This document shows, piece after piece, positions 1-9,028 of a stretch of 64,000 nt of DNA. Numbering within the stretch: the first letter of the stretch is position 1; the number at the start of each line of letters is the position of its first letter. Source of the stretch: Halobacteriovoraceae bacterium. Its GTDB lineage: Bacteria > Bdellovibrionota > Bacteriovoracia > Bacteriovoracales > Bacteriovoracaceae. A program made the translations under genes and the position numbers. Location: assembly GCA_002713145.1 (NCBI GenBank), contig PAVS01000001.1:1-64000 (forward strand), in the 5' to 3' direction. A model generated the notes under the pieces. That model did not search any database, had not been told where the DNA came from, and saw only the letters and a program-made list of their open reading frames with translations.

Positions 1-545
<545 letters not shown>

Positions 546-576
546 TTAGCTGATTTGTATATAGAAAAATAAGATA

Positions 577-602
577 GGGGTCATTTTCTGGCCCCTTTTT
601 TT
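577..602 (+). terminator. intrinsic terminator after collagen-like gene
   Basis: GGGGTCA and TGGCCCC form a 7-bp stem (one G-T pair) around a TTTTC loop, followed by a run of T. It ends the collagen-like transcript and lies between two convergent genes. The opposite strand has only a weaker T run. Confidence 0.85.
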
Positions 603-1734
603 ATTCTATGGTTACTTCTTGATGTGAATTGTTTGGTTGAAAAATGAGAGAGTCTTTAGTTTGAATAATTCTTGACGAATTATTTTGTATGTCAAAAGTG
701 TTTAGTCCACTCAATCCATGAGATGATTGATGAATTTCAGTAGCTGATTTAGTATCACAAAAATTTTCAGTTGGTGTGTTTGATCCTAGTTCATCCACAC
801 TAGGGATCCCATAAAAGTGTTCATCGAGCTCAGCTGGAGTCCTCAATTGAAATTCAACATCCACTCCTGCTTTTTGAGTTATATGTTGATGAATCATTTT
901 TTGATAATAAGGTGGGATCATATTGGGAGAGTTTTTTATAATGGCATGTCTTTGATGAACATTACAAAAGTCTTCACCTAAGTGAGGATAACCCATTATG
1001 TTTGGGCAAAAATACGGCCTGAAGGTTGTATCCTCATTTGCATTAGTGCAACTTCCTCCAAGAAAAACCCCCATTGCTAAAGAAGGACAACTTGCAGGTT
1101 CAGGAGTTCCAATTTTATATCTTCCATTAGAAAGTCTTTGGGTGACTTCAGCTCCAGCTGCAATTGCTTCTTCACACCACGGAATGTATCTGCGACAGGC
1201 ACGAAGAGCTTTGGACTTTGTTCGATAAGAACTCTTTATTTTACTATTAGTGGTATAGCCATTATGCCAAGCAATGCTGTCTCTACAGTAAAGTGGCGCA
1301 TCGTTGGCCGTATAATAATACTCATCAGTAAAGCCATGAGTATGAATCACCTCATGGAGCATAGTCGTCCAAGGCATGGTTTTACTCATGATCGGAAAAG
1401 GATCTCCTCCTGCTCCAATATCTGGAACCGAAGTATAAATAGGACACAAATCAGCCTCACCACAAATTGTCCCAGCAGTTTCAAGGTCACATTTAGCCAA
1501 CCTTTCTATTCCGCTATGACCGCCTTCACAAGCAATATTAGCTATAACAGGCTGAGAGTTTATGGTAATAATATTTTGTTCGATTAATTGTTTGTAAGGC
1601 TCAAGCTTTGACATCTCTTTTACAAATTCACTGGCAGCTGCAGATGCACCTTGATCACTGAGAACTGTGATATTGAATTGACCTGCGAGCAGATTTGAGC
1701 TGATTAATATAATGAGTAGTGATAACTCTTTCAT
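601..1734 (-). CDS. secreted zinc metallopeptidase, HExxH type (M64-like)
   Basis: A signal peptide (MKELSLLIILISSNLLAG) is followed by a domain with a zinc-binding helix, HEVIHTHGFTDEY, around residues 127-139. HExxHxxGxxDEY resembles the signature of the IgA-peptidase-like M64 family, so I infer a secreted zinc endopeptidase; subfamily and substrate are not established. About fourteen cysteines, many close to the active site, suggest disulfides and export to the periplasm or outside. The last 90 residues lack recognisable motifs. The gene stands alone, convergent with the collagen-like gene and upstream of the greB strand. The Shine-Dalgarno is weak; the start was chosen because it gives a complete signal peptide. 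Confidence 0.7.
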   Translation of the reverse strand: MKELSLLIILISSNLLAGQFNITVLSDQGASAAASEFVKEMSKLEPYKQLIEQNIITINSQPVIANIACEGGHSGIERLAKCDLETAGTICGEADLCPIYTSVPDIGAGGDPFPIMSKTMPWTTMLHEVIHTHGFTDEYYYTANDAPLYCRDSIAWHNGYTTNSKIKSSYRTKSKALRACRRYIPWCEEAIAAGAEVTQRLSNGRYKIGTPEPASCPSLAMGVFLGGSCTNANEDTTFRPYFCPNIMGYPHLGEDFCNVHQRHAIIKNSPNMIPPYYQKMIHQHITQKAGVDVEFQLRTPAELDEHFYGIPSVDELGSNTPTENFCDTKSATEIHQSSHGLSGLNTFDIQNNSSRIIQTKDSLIFQPNNSHQEVTIE

Positions 1735-1764
1735 CTATTGGCTTATCGGTATTGAAGTGCTTTT

Positions 1765-2250
1765 TTAAAGTTCTTGATAAACTATGTCTGATATTTCAAA
1801 CTCCCTCGTTCCTGAGGGAGTTTTGACTTCCACATCATCGCCGACTTCTTTACCCATCAGCGCTTTTCCAATTGGGCTGCGCCAACTGATGCGATTGTTT
1901 TTGGTATCAATTTCATCTTGTCCGACAATCGTGTAGATGATTTCATTTTCATCTTCATTAATAACAGTCACTGTGGCTCCAAACTTTACGACTTCTGACT
2001 TGATGATAGCTGGATTGATGATGACCGCTTTTTCAATGCGCTTGCGTAGAAAATTACTGCGTTTATCAATTTCTCTGAGTCGCTTTTTTCCATACAAGTA
2101 ATCAGCGTTTTCGGAGCGATCTCCAAGACTTGCCGCCCATTGGATGACCTTAATAATTTCTGGCCGTTCTGTGAGGACAAGCTGATTGAGCTCATCGACT
2201 AAAGCTTGGTGACCCTTAGGGGTGATATAATTATCTTTCTTTGCTGGCAT
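1765..2250 (-). CDS. greB: transcription elongation factor GreB
   Basis: GreB enters the RNA polymerase secondary channel and stimulates cleavage of the 3' end of backtracked RNA. The 161-residue length fits. The N-terminal coiled-coil domain carries the diagnostic stretch WAASLGDRSENADYLYGKKR with the two acidic residues at the coiled-coil tip (D and E of GDRSENADY), and REIDKR follows. The C-terminal FKBP-like domain includes VGQDEID and a VGDDVEVKTPSG stretch typical of Gre factors. ERPE and the YLYGKKRLREID pattern favour GreB over GreA. The start lies 20 nt inside the end of the upstream LOG-family gene, so the two are probably translationally coupled. Confidence 0.93.
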   Translation of the reverse strand: MPAKKDNYITPKGHQALVDELNQLVLTERPEIIKVIQWAASLGDRSENADYLYGKKRLREIDKRSNFLRKRIEKAVIINPAIIKSEVVKFGATVTVINEDENEIIYTIVGQDEIDTKNNRISWRSPIGKALMGKEVGDDVEVKTPSGTREFEISDIVYQEL

Positions 2251-2836
2251 GTCTTACAGAGGCAAACTGGATAGCATCGGCACTCCAACTTGGAGCAGAA
2301 GTTATGGTCGCCACAAGGTCTTCTACTTGGGTACAGACACTAAACATTTGTTTGTGTTCAGGATTGTGAAAATTATTGGCTTCCATATTTTCTAGAAGTT
2401 TAATCAGAGGATCGTAATAGCCTTCAAAATTAAAAATAACGAGAGGTCCTATGTATTTTCCCAGTCGTTTGCAAGAGAGCCATTCAAAAAATTCTTCCAT
2501 GGTTCCACATCCACCTGGAAGGAAGATGGTGGCATCTGATTCGCTCATCATGCGATATTTGCGCTCGCTCATGTCTTGAGTGATATGTAATTCGCTAAGG
2601 TTGGTGTGTTGCCACTCCACTGCAATCATAAATTCTGGCATGTATCCGTGAACTTGCGCTCCAGCCTCTAGTCCACCATCGGCAACTCTACGCATAAGTC
2701 CTTTAGCACCTCCTCCATAGATAATATCTAATTCATGTCTAGCGAGTTCTTGACCAACTTGATAGGCCAAAGTGAGAAATTTTTCTGGGCACGCATCACT
2801 GGAACCGCACATCACCCCGATTTTCTTATGTTGCAT
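2231..2836 (-). CDS. LOG family protein (TIGR00730-type Rossmann fold)
   Basis: LOG-family proteins are nucleotide 5'-monophosphate phosphoribohydrolases; many were once annotated as lysine decarboxylases. The family signature PGGCGTMEEFFEW is present near residue 106, and the N-terminal phosphate loop appears as VMCGSSDA with YGGGAKGLMRRVADGG after it. Length (201 aa) is typical. A Shine-Dalgarno (AAGGA) lies upstream of the ATG. The gene overlaps greB by 20 nt. Whether the true substrate is AMP or another nucleotide cannot be read from sequence. Confidence 0.88.
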   Translation of the reverse strand: MQHKKIGVMCGSSDACPEKFLTLAYQVGQELARHELDIIYGGGAKGLMRRVADGGLEAGAQVHGYMPEFMIAVEWQHTNLSELHITQDMSERKYRMMSESDATIFLPGGCGTMEEFFEWLSCKRLGKYIGPLVIFNFEGYYDPLIKLLENMEANNFHNPEHKQMFSVCTQVEDLVATITSAPSWSADAIQFASVRHASKER

Positions 2837-2920
2837 AATAATCCTTCATTGTGAGTTGAGTCGTGTTTTAAACGTAGTATCAGATATAATCAATAATCAG
2901 CTAAAAGACTAGGAGGAAAT

Positions 2921-4300
2921 GTGTTACACCAAGAGATTGCTGCGGATATTATATTTGAAGGGATGAGTTTAGGTGCTGACTTCTGCGATATTTTTGTGGA
3001 TAAAGTGAGCTTACAACATTTATCACTTAATAGTTCTAAGATTAAAGATATTAAATCAGGGGTCGATTTCGGGATCGGAGTGAGACTTATATTTGGAGAG
3101 CAGATGGTCTATGGCTATACCAACTCCACCAAAAAAGAAGATCTTATTCAGTTAACCAGACTGATCGCCCAGAAAAACGGCAAGAAAACCAGTTTTGATC
3201 AAGCTGTTCAATTTAAAACAAAAAACTTTCATCAAGTAGCTGCACTTGCAGATAAAGAAATTCCTCTCAGTGAGAAAATTCAAAAACTCCATACTCTTGA
3301 TAAAAAAGTCAGGGCCCATTCAGAACTTATCTCCCAAGTTAATATTGGTCTGATGCTTAAAAAACAAGAAGTGGAAATTTTTGATTCTCACGGATTACAT
3401 GTTCAAGACACCAGACCTTATGTAAGGCTAGCCACTTCTGCCATTGCTAAAGATGGTAACTTGCAAGAAAGTGGATACTGGGCACCAGGGGCGCGAGGTG
3501 GATATGATTATATCGAAAGCCTAGATTTTGATTGGATTTCAAATTACTGCGCCAAACAAGCTCTCACCACCTTAAGAGCTGTTCCTTGTCCAGCAGGGAA
3601 AATGCCTGTTGTTATTGATAATGGTTTTGGGGGAGTTATTTTTCATGAAGCCTGTGGCCATTCACTCGAAACAACAGCGGTTCAAAAGAAAGCTTCGGTC
3701 TTCTGGGATAGAAAAGGGGATATGATTGCCAATGAAGCTGTGAGTGCTGTCGATGATGGGACGATGGATAATTATTGGGGAAGTATCTCTGTTGATGATG
3801 AAGGTATGGAAACTCAAAGAACTCAACTCATTAAAAATGGAAAACTCGAAAATTTTCTTTGTGATCGTATGGGAGAGATCAAAACAGGTCATCCTAGAAC
3901 AGGGTCAGCAAGGCGTGAGTCATATAAGTATGCCCCAGCATCTCGAATGAGAAATACTTTTATCGAACCAGGTCAATATAAAAAAGAAGAACTGATTCAA
4001 GCTATGGGAGATGGAATTTTTGCGGCAGCGATGGGCGGAGGTTCTGTGAATCCAGGAACGGGAGAATTTAACTTTGCTGTTCAGGAAGGATACCTGGTTA
4101 AAGATGGAAAAATTAAAGAGCCAGTTAAGGGGGCCACCCTCATTGGAACGGGAGAAGAGATTCTCAAGAATATTTCTATGGTGGGAGATAATTTTGAACT
4201 CGCTGCAGGTGTATGTGGTTCCGTGAGTGGAGGAGTTCCTACAACGGTAGGACAAGCGGCCATAAAAGTAGACGAGATTTTAGTAGGAGGTAATGCATAA
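2921..4300 (+). CDS. tldD: metalloprotease TldD
   Basis: TldD pairs with TldE/PmbA to form a heterodimeric zinc protease that degrades unfolded peptides; in enterobacteria it matures microcin B17 and degrades CcdA. The zinc motif HEACGH is at about residues 242-247, followed by SLETT and conserved GTMDNYWGS/DDEG segments. The C-terminal GGGSVNPGTGEFNFAVQ block is characteristic. At 459 aa it is slightly shorter than the E. coli protein. The GTG start is supported by a perfect AGGAGG four bases upstream. The stop overlaps the pmbA start by one base (TAATG), so the subunits are coupled. No microcin or toxin-antitoxin substrate gene is nearby. Confidence 0.95.
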   Translation: MLHQEIAADIIFEGMSLGADFCDIFVDKVSLQHLSLNSSKIKDIKSGVDFGIGVRLIFGEQMVYGYTNSTKKEDLIQLTRLIAQKNGKKTSFDQAVQFKTKNFHQVAALADKEIPLSEKIQKLHTLDKKVRAHSELISQVNIGLMLKKQEVEIFDSHGLHVQDTRPYVRLATSAIAKDGNLQESGYWAPGARGGYDYIESLDFDWISNYCAKQALTTLRAVPCPAGKMPVVIDNGFGGVIFHEACGHSLETTAVQKKASVFWDRKGDMIANEAVSAVDDGTMDNYWGSISVDDEGMETQRTQLIKNGKLENFLCDRMGEIKTGHPRTGSARRESYKYAPASRMRNTFIEPGQYKKEELIQAMGDGIFAAAMGGGSVNPGTGEFNFAVQEGYLVKDGKIKEPVKGATLIGTGEEILKNISMVGDNFELAAGVCGSVSGGVPTTVGQAAIKVDEILVGGNA

Positions 4301-5634
4301 TGGATCATTTATTAAAAGCGAAAATGCAAAAACTCATAGATATGTCTTTAGCTGCGGGTGCGGATAAAGCGGATGTCATTCTTTCAGCTGGAGATAGCTT
4401 TTCTCTTTCCGCTCAAAATAATAAAATTGATAAGTATCAAGTCTCTGGATCACAAGTCCTTGGACTCAGAGTGATTAAAGATCAAAAAATTGGATTGGCC
4501 TATTCTGAGGCTCTTGATGAAGATGCTCTCAAGAGTATTTCTGAAGCAGCGGTAGAGAACGCAAAAAATTCAGAGGTTAATCCTCATGAAGATATTAGAC
4601 TAGAGAATGGTGAAAAAACTTTTGAAAGTGAGTACAAGCAAGTTGATACTGATGTGGATGAAAAAATAAACTTTTGTCTCTCGCTTGAAGCAGATGTTTT
4701 GAAAAAAGAGCCTAAAGCTAAAGCGGCTCCTTATAATGGTTTAGGAGAAGGGACTTCTTCTAGTTATTATATGAATCATCTTGGAACTTTCACTTATGAG
4801 AGTGATTATTATATGTCTTGTTATACTTCAGCGTTAATACAAGACGGAGCTAATAGCTCAATGCATTTTCATGACTCTATGGGGAGAAAGTTAAGTGATC
4901 TTAAAAAAGATGAATGTGTGAATGAAAGTATTGAGCACGCCAAAGAGTGGTTGACTGCTAAAAGTTTATCCACTGGGAAGTACGATGTGATCTTTACCCC
5001 AGATGCTTTCTCCCAAGTCTTTGGGTGCTTTTCCAATATTTATTCTGCCAAGGGAGCCATGGAAAAAACAAATCCCTTTGCAGATAGGCTGGGTCAAAAA
5101 GTGATGAGTGAATTAATTACAATTAAAGATATTCCTCAGTATCAGGATGGTTTTTTTAAAAGCTTTGTCGACTCCGAAGGAGTTTTGCAGGAAGATCTGG
5201 ACCTCGTGGTCGATGGGGTGATGAAGAATTTTTATCATAATTCGAGTACGGCACATTATTTTAACACTGAAACAAATGGTCGAGCTGCTCGAGGAGCAAA
5301 ATCAAGTCTTGGAACGTCTGGAACAACGAAAGTGATATCTGCTGGGAAAACGAATGTGACTGATTTAAAAAGCGGAGAATATTTTAAAATTCATTCCTTA
5401 CAAGGACTTCACTCAGGGGCCAATGCGATTTCAGGTGAGTTTTCTTTTGCAGCCTCAGGATATTTAATGAAAGACGGCAAGAGAGTCAGGCCAGTTAAAG
5501 GGGTGACTGTTTCAAGTAATTTTCATAAGATGTTAACTTCAATCAATCTTATTGGAGACAAAATTGAATCCACCACCAATAAAGGATTTTTCTCTCCACT
5601 TATGAGATTTGAAAATATTAGTATTGCTGGCTAA
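4300..5634 (+). CDS. pmbA: TldD/PmbA family protein PmbA (TldE)
   Basis: This is the partner subunit of TldD. It shares the fold (GADKADVILSAGDSF, then GAKSSLGTSG and GEFSFAASGYLMKDG) but lacks an HExxxH motif, as in other TldE subunits, so zinc is supplied only by TldD. Length 444 aa matches E. coli PmbA. Translation starts on an ATG overlapping the tldD stop, with TAGGAGG ten bases upstream. The small membrane protein that follows after 8 bp probably shares the transcript. Confidence 0.93.
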   Translation: MDHLLKAKMQKLIDMSLAAGADKADVILSAGDSFSLSAQNNKIDKYQVSGSQVLGLRVIKDQKIGLAYSEALDEDALKSISEAAVENAKNSEVNPHEDIRLENGEKTFESEYKQVDTDVDEKINFCLSLEADVLKKEPKAKAAPYNGLGEGTSSSYYMNHLGTFTYESDYYMSCYTSALIQDGANSSMHFHDSMGRKLSDLKKDECVNESIEHAKEWLTAKSLSTGKYDVIFTPDAFSQVFGCFSNIYSAKGAMEKTNPFADRLGQKVMSELITIKDIPQYQDGFFKSFVDSEGVLQEDLDLVVDGVMKNFYHNSSTAHYFNTETNGRAARGAKSSLGTSGTTKVISAGKTNVTDLKSGEYFKIHSLQGLHSGANAISGEFSFAASGYLMKDGKRVRPVKGVTVSSNFHKMLTSINLIGDKIESTTNKGFFSPLMRFENISIAG

Positions 5635-5642
5635 GGATCGTT

Positions 5643-6188
5643 ATGAAGTCATGGAAGTTTAAAATATTAGCCCCTCTAATTTTTGTGGGGTTACTCTTTA
5701 TTGTTAAATATATCCTTTGGGATTTTCCTGTATCAGATGGTAAGCGAGTGGGGAATCTGACTAAGATTTCACACAAGGGCCGTTTTATTAAAACGTGGGA
5801 AGGCACTATCGATGAGGGAAGTGGAGACCAACTCACGACACGTTTCTCTGTGAAAAGTGACCAGATTGGGGAAGAGCTTTATGCTTTCGAAGGCAAAGGG
5901 GTTGTTATCTATTATAATGAACATCTCGTAGGTTGGCCTAGAGAGACTAAATACGACGTCGTAAGCTGGAAACCTCAGCAAAAAGATGCGGGGAGTCAGC
6001 CAGTTGAAAGCAATCTGACAGGTAATTTAAGTGAGACAAATCCTCTCGTTAAAGCTCTGAGTAAAACGCTTTTTTGCTCGTTGCTTGGGACTTTGTATAA
6101 AAATCAAGAATTATATCAACAAGTTAAAGATTATGTGAGGGAAAACAATCTCTATCTCTATAATCAATATGAAAATTGTAATGACTAA
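5643..6188 (+). CDS. small membrane-anchored protein of unknown function
   Basis: An N-terminal hydrophobic segment (residues about 8-27) is followed by a soluble domain containing SDGKRVGNLTKISHKGRFIKTWEG. I recognise this pattern from uncharacterised one-TM proteins in Bacteroidetes and proteobacteria, sometimes annotated doubtfully as 6-phosphogluconate dehydrogenase. No catalytic motif is visible. The middle of the protein (FEGKGVVIYYNEHLVGWPRE) resembles a small beta-barrel or OB-like fold. The C-terminal 40 residues contain a cysteine pair. It begins 8 bp after pmbA and is likely cotranscribed with tldD-pmbA, though no functional link can be shown. Confidence 0.7.
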   Translation: MKSWKFKILAPLIFVGLLFIVKYILWDFPVSDGKRVGNLTKISHKGRFIKTWEGTIDEGSGDQLTTRFSVKSDQIGEELYAFEGKGVVIYYNEHLVGWPRETKYDVVSWKPQQKDAGSQPVESNLTGNLSETNPLVKALSKTLFCSLLGTLYKNQELYQQVKDYVRENNLYLYNQYENCND

Positions 6189-6242
6189 GCGTGTTTAGCT
6201 TGTTAGGTTTGAACTTTACTAAAATTAATGAAGGGGTGAGTT

Positions 6243-7364
6243 TTGGATACAGCTAAAACAACTGAGACCCAAGCGTCTCAAACTCAGCAAAATATTGAAC
6301 CAAAGTTAAATATAGTTAAGAAGAAAAGAGAAACAAATCTTAAAAGTTTAGGTGAATATAATCGTGAAGTTTCTAAACAGCTGGATAAGAAAATTTTTAA
6401 AAGAGATCCTAAACGCCTAAAATATTTTGCCCTTTACTATCCTGTTATTGCCGTCTGTATGTATGTCGTGATGGCGACAGAAGCTTCCTTAATTTTTAAA
6501 ATCTTAAGTGGAGTACTTATGGGAATGTCACTGGCAGGAACAACATTTCTCGGCCATGAGATTCTTCATGGCTCTGTAGTAAAAAATAAAAAGTGGCAGC
6601 AATTTTTTGGTTTTCTTGGTTTTGCGCCCTTTATGATTAGCCCAACCTATTGGAGATTTTGGCATAATAATCTTCATCACGGAAACGCTCAGCTCCTTTA
6701 TAAAGACCCGGATGCTTTTCCTACTAAGATGGTTTGGAAAAAAAGTAAATACATGCAAAGAGTTTTCAAGCTCTCTCCTGGCTCTGGCTACTTGAGAAGC
6801 TATTTATATTTTTTCTATTGGTTCTCTCTGCAAGCTTTTATGAATCAAGCTTGGATGAGATTTGGAAATAAAATGTGGGACAAAATGAATCATAAAAAAG
6901 TCACGATTGAATTTGGTATTCAAGTGGCACTTTTTGTGGGTTTTCTCACTTTTATTGGAGTTGAAAATTGGCTCTGGCTTTTTGTCATACCTTTTATGGT
7001 GATGAATTATACTGTTATGAGTTATATCTCCACCAATCATAATATTAGTCCTTATACTAAAATTAATGATCCTTTGGTTAACTCACTTAGCGTAAAAAAC
7101 AATCGATTCTTAGAGTGGTTCAATCTCAATTTTGGTTATCATACTGAGCATCATTTGTTTCCTGCTATGCCCATGACCAGGGCCAAGGAAGTGAGCAAGA
7201 AGCTGCAAGAGATGTATCCTGATCGTTATCAGATTATGCCTAAGCACAAAGCGGTTAAACTTCTTTATTCAACACCTAGAATCTATAAAAATAGAGACAC
7301 TCTGATTAATCCCGAAACAGGAGCAGAGTATTCTACATTAGGTGCAGAAAAAATCATTCAATAG
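6243..7364 (+). CDS. membrane fatty acid desaturase
   Basis: Acyl-lipid or acyl-CoA desaturases insert double bonds using a di-iron centre held by three histidine boxes. All three are present: HEILH (105-109), HNNLHH (141-146) and HTEHH (300-304), the last followed by LFPAMPMTRA as in front-end and delta-9-like bacterial enzymes. Four or so hydrophobic segments surround them. An N-terminal Lys/Gln-rich cytoplasmic region of about 65 residues precedes the first membrane span. The TTG start is chosen because AAGGGG lies six bases upstream and no ATG or GTG is in frame nearby. It probably adjusts membrane fluidity; regiospecificity and electron donor are unknown. Confidence 0.88.
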   Translation: MDTAKTTETQASQTQQNIEPKLNIVKKKRETNLKSLGEYNREVSKQLDKKIFKRDPKRLKYFALYYPVIAVCMYVVMATEASLIFKILSGVLMGMSLAGTTFLGHEILHGSVVKNKKWQQFFGFLGFAPFMISPTYWRFWHNNLHHGNAQLLYKDPDAFPTKMVWKKSKYMQRVFKLSPGSGYLRSYLYFFYWFSLQAFMNQAWMRFGNKMWDKMNHKKVTIEFGIQVALFVGFLTFIGVENWLWLFVIPFMVMNYTVMSYISTNHNISPYTKINDPLVNSLSVKNNRFLEWFNLNFGYHTEHHLFPAMPMTRAKEVSKKLQEMYPDRYQIMPKHKAVKLLYSTPRIYKNRDTLINPETGAEYSTLGAEKIIQ

Positions 7365-7481
7365 CTTTGTGAAAAACTCAGGTATTGGGTAATGGTTAAT
7401 ACTTTTCAGTAAGTTAAGTTTCATTTGCCAAAACCGGAATAAAATTATTTGATAGAGTCATAACTTTTCAAGGATGGAAAC

Positions 7482-8375
7482 GTGAGATTTTTGACATTAT
7501 CAATGATGGCCTGGATGCTGTCTTTTTCTGCTTACTCAGCACTTAATATCGTCACTTATAATATTCGCAATTTTGATTCAAAAGGTGATCAAACAAATAA
7601 AGCGGCACTCTCAAAAATTTTATCAGACTTAAACTTTGATATCCTCCAAGTTGAAGAAATAGTTAATACCCATAGTTTTCGCAATTATATCAACTCAGAG
7701 TTTCCTGGTTACAATGTGGTTTTGAGTAAATGCGGGGGCGGAGGACAGCAGAAAATTGGCTTTGTTTATAATCCCGCTAAAGTTGTTTTGCATAAGTATT
7801 ATGAAGATAAAAGAGTCAGTGATCCGGGCGTTGTGATAGGCGACTTCGGTTGTGGACGCTTGCGTCCAGCCTTAGTGGGAATGTTTGAAGAACGTAAAAC
7901 GGCTAAGAAGTTTGTTGTTATTGGTGTTCATCTTAAAGCTGGAGGAAGTGAGAGAAGTTTTCAAAAGCGATTTAAACAATATGAAATCTTAGGGCAAATG
8001 CTTGATGAATTAAAGCTGGCGAATCACCATGATATCATCGTCTTAGGAGATTTTAACACTACAGGTTTTAATATACGAAATCGTGATTATGTGAAGTTCA
8101 CAGAAATGTTAGGAGACGCTAAATTCGAAACAACGGGTGATGATGTTCAATGCACATCTTATTGGAGTGGTTTGAACCGCCATGATAATATTGAAGAGTC
8201 TTCCCTATTAGATCATATTATTTTTCCTAAAAATCTCTTAGGTTATAGTAAGCTTTCTGTACAGACAGCTTCTCATTGTAAAAAAGTAAAATGTCGTGAC
8301 GCCTCAGTTAGAGATTTAGGAATTAGTTATTCACAAGTAAGCGATCACTGTCCTATTTTGGCCCGCTTTGAATAA
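7482..8375 (+). CDS. secreted endonuclease/exonuclease/phosphatase family protein
   Basis: A signal peptide (about 20 residues, ending AYSA) leads into an EEP/DNase I-like domain. Seen motifs are NIVTYNIRNFD at the start, LQVEEI (metal-binding Glu), GVHLKAG, LGDFNTTG and the terminal SDHCPILARF (catalytic Asp-His). The family includes nucleases and lipid or sugar phosphatases; export by a predatory-type bacterium makes degradation of extracellular nucleic acid plausible, but this is inference. The start is GTG with AGGATGG upstream. The stop overlaps the next gene by one base (TAATG), coupling it to a methyltransferase. Confidence 0.82.
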   Translation: MRFLTLSMMAWMLSFSAYSALNIVTYNIRNFDSKGDQTNKAALSKILSDLNFDILQVEEIVNTHSFRNYINSEFPGYNVVLSKCGGGGQQKIGFVYNPAKVVLHKYYEDKRVSDPGVVIGDFGCGRLRPALVGMFEERKTAKKFVVIGVHLKAGGSERSFQKRFKQYEILGQMLDELKLANHHDIIVLGDFNTTGFNIRNRDYVKFTEMLGDAKFETTGDDVQCTSYWSGLNRHDNIEESSLLDHIIFPKNLLGYSKLSVQTASHCKKVKCRDASVRDLGISYSQVSDHCPILARFE

Positions 8376-9019
8376 TGAGCTTTGGTTCAGATTATTGGGA
8401 ATCAAATTACTCTGAGCCTAAAACGATGGATGGCATTGGCAATGCCAAAGAGCACACCGCTTATCTAAAATCATTTTTTGAATTAGAGTTAATCGATATT
8501 TCAAGTGTCATTGATCTCGGCTTTGGATATGGTTATCTTTTCCAAAAAGTGATAAAAGCATTTCTACCTTATAAGGCCTGTGGCGTAGAGCCTTCTGAAT
8601 ATGCCTACGCTAAAGCCTTAAAACGAAAACTCAAACCTGTCGAATCTATGAAATTAGAGCTCTTGAATGAAACTATTCAATCATGGTGTGCAAGAAAAGA
8701 GCATAAAAAACTGCGCTTTGATTTAGGATTATGCACATCAGTGTTTCAGTATTTATCTGACGAAGATCTCAAGATTGTTCTTCCTATTTTATCGCAAAGA
8801 ATAAAATATCTATACTTAACAGTTCCAACAGATCTTGAGCTGGAGAGACAAGTAGAGGATTTAAATTTTAAAGATGAATATGCTATAAAAAGATCGAGAG
8901 AATTCTATAGAGAAATTATTGGGGAGCATTTTACAAATATTTCAAGTAAAATTTGGGAAAGTAAATTTTATTTCAATGAAGAGACAACATTATTTACAGA
9001 ACTACTTTACCGTAGCTAA
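8375..9019 (+). CDS. class I SAM-dependent methyltransferase
   Basis: The protein has a glycine-rich motif I, VIDLGFGYGYLFQ, about residue 44, followed by an acidic end of strand 2 (GVEPSEYAYAKAL) and a motif near LGLCTSVFQYLSDEDL matching the post-motif IV region. This is the Rossmann-like fold of class I methyltransferases. There is no signal peptide, so it acts in the cytoplasm. The acceptor is unknown. It overlaps the secreted EEP gene by one base and sits 9 bp ahead of the aminotransferase. Confidence 0.78.
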   Translation: MSFGSDYWESNYSEPKTMDGIGNAKEHTAYLKSFFELELIDISSVIDLGFGYGYLFQKVIKAFLPYKACGVEPSEYAYAKALKRKLKPVESMKLELLNETIQSWCARKEHKKLRFDLGLCTSVFQYLSDEDLKIVLPILSQRIKYLYLTVPTDLELERQVEDLNFKDEYAIKRSREFYREIIGEHFTNISSKIWESKFYFNEETTLFTELLYRS

Positions 9020-9028
9020 GAGGGGTTT

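Noticed and set aside
1138-1587. Plus-strand ORF of 149 aa inside the metallopeptidase gene
   Set aside because: No ribosome site or recognisable domain; opposite-strand gene has signal peptide and HExxH.
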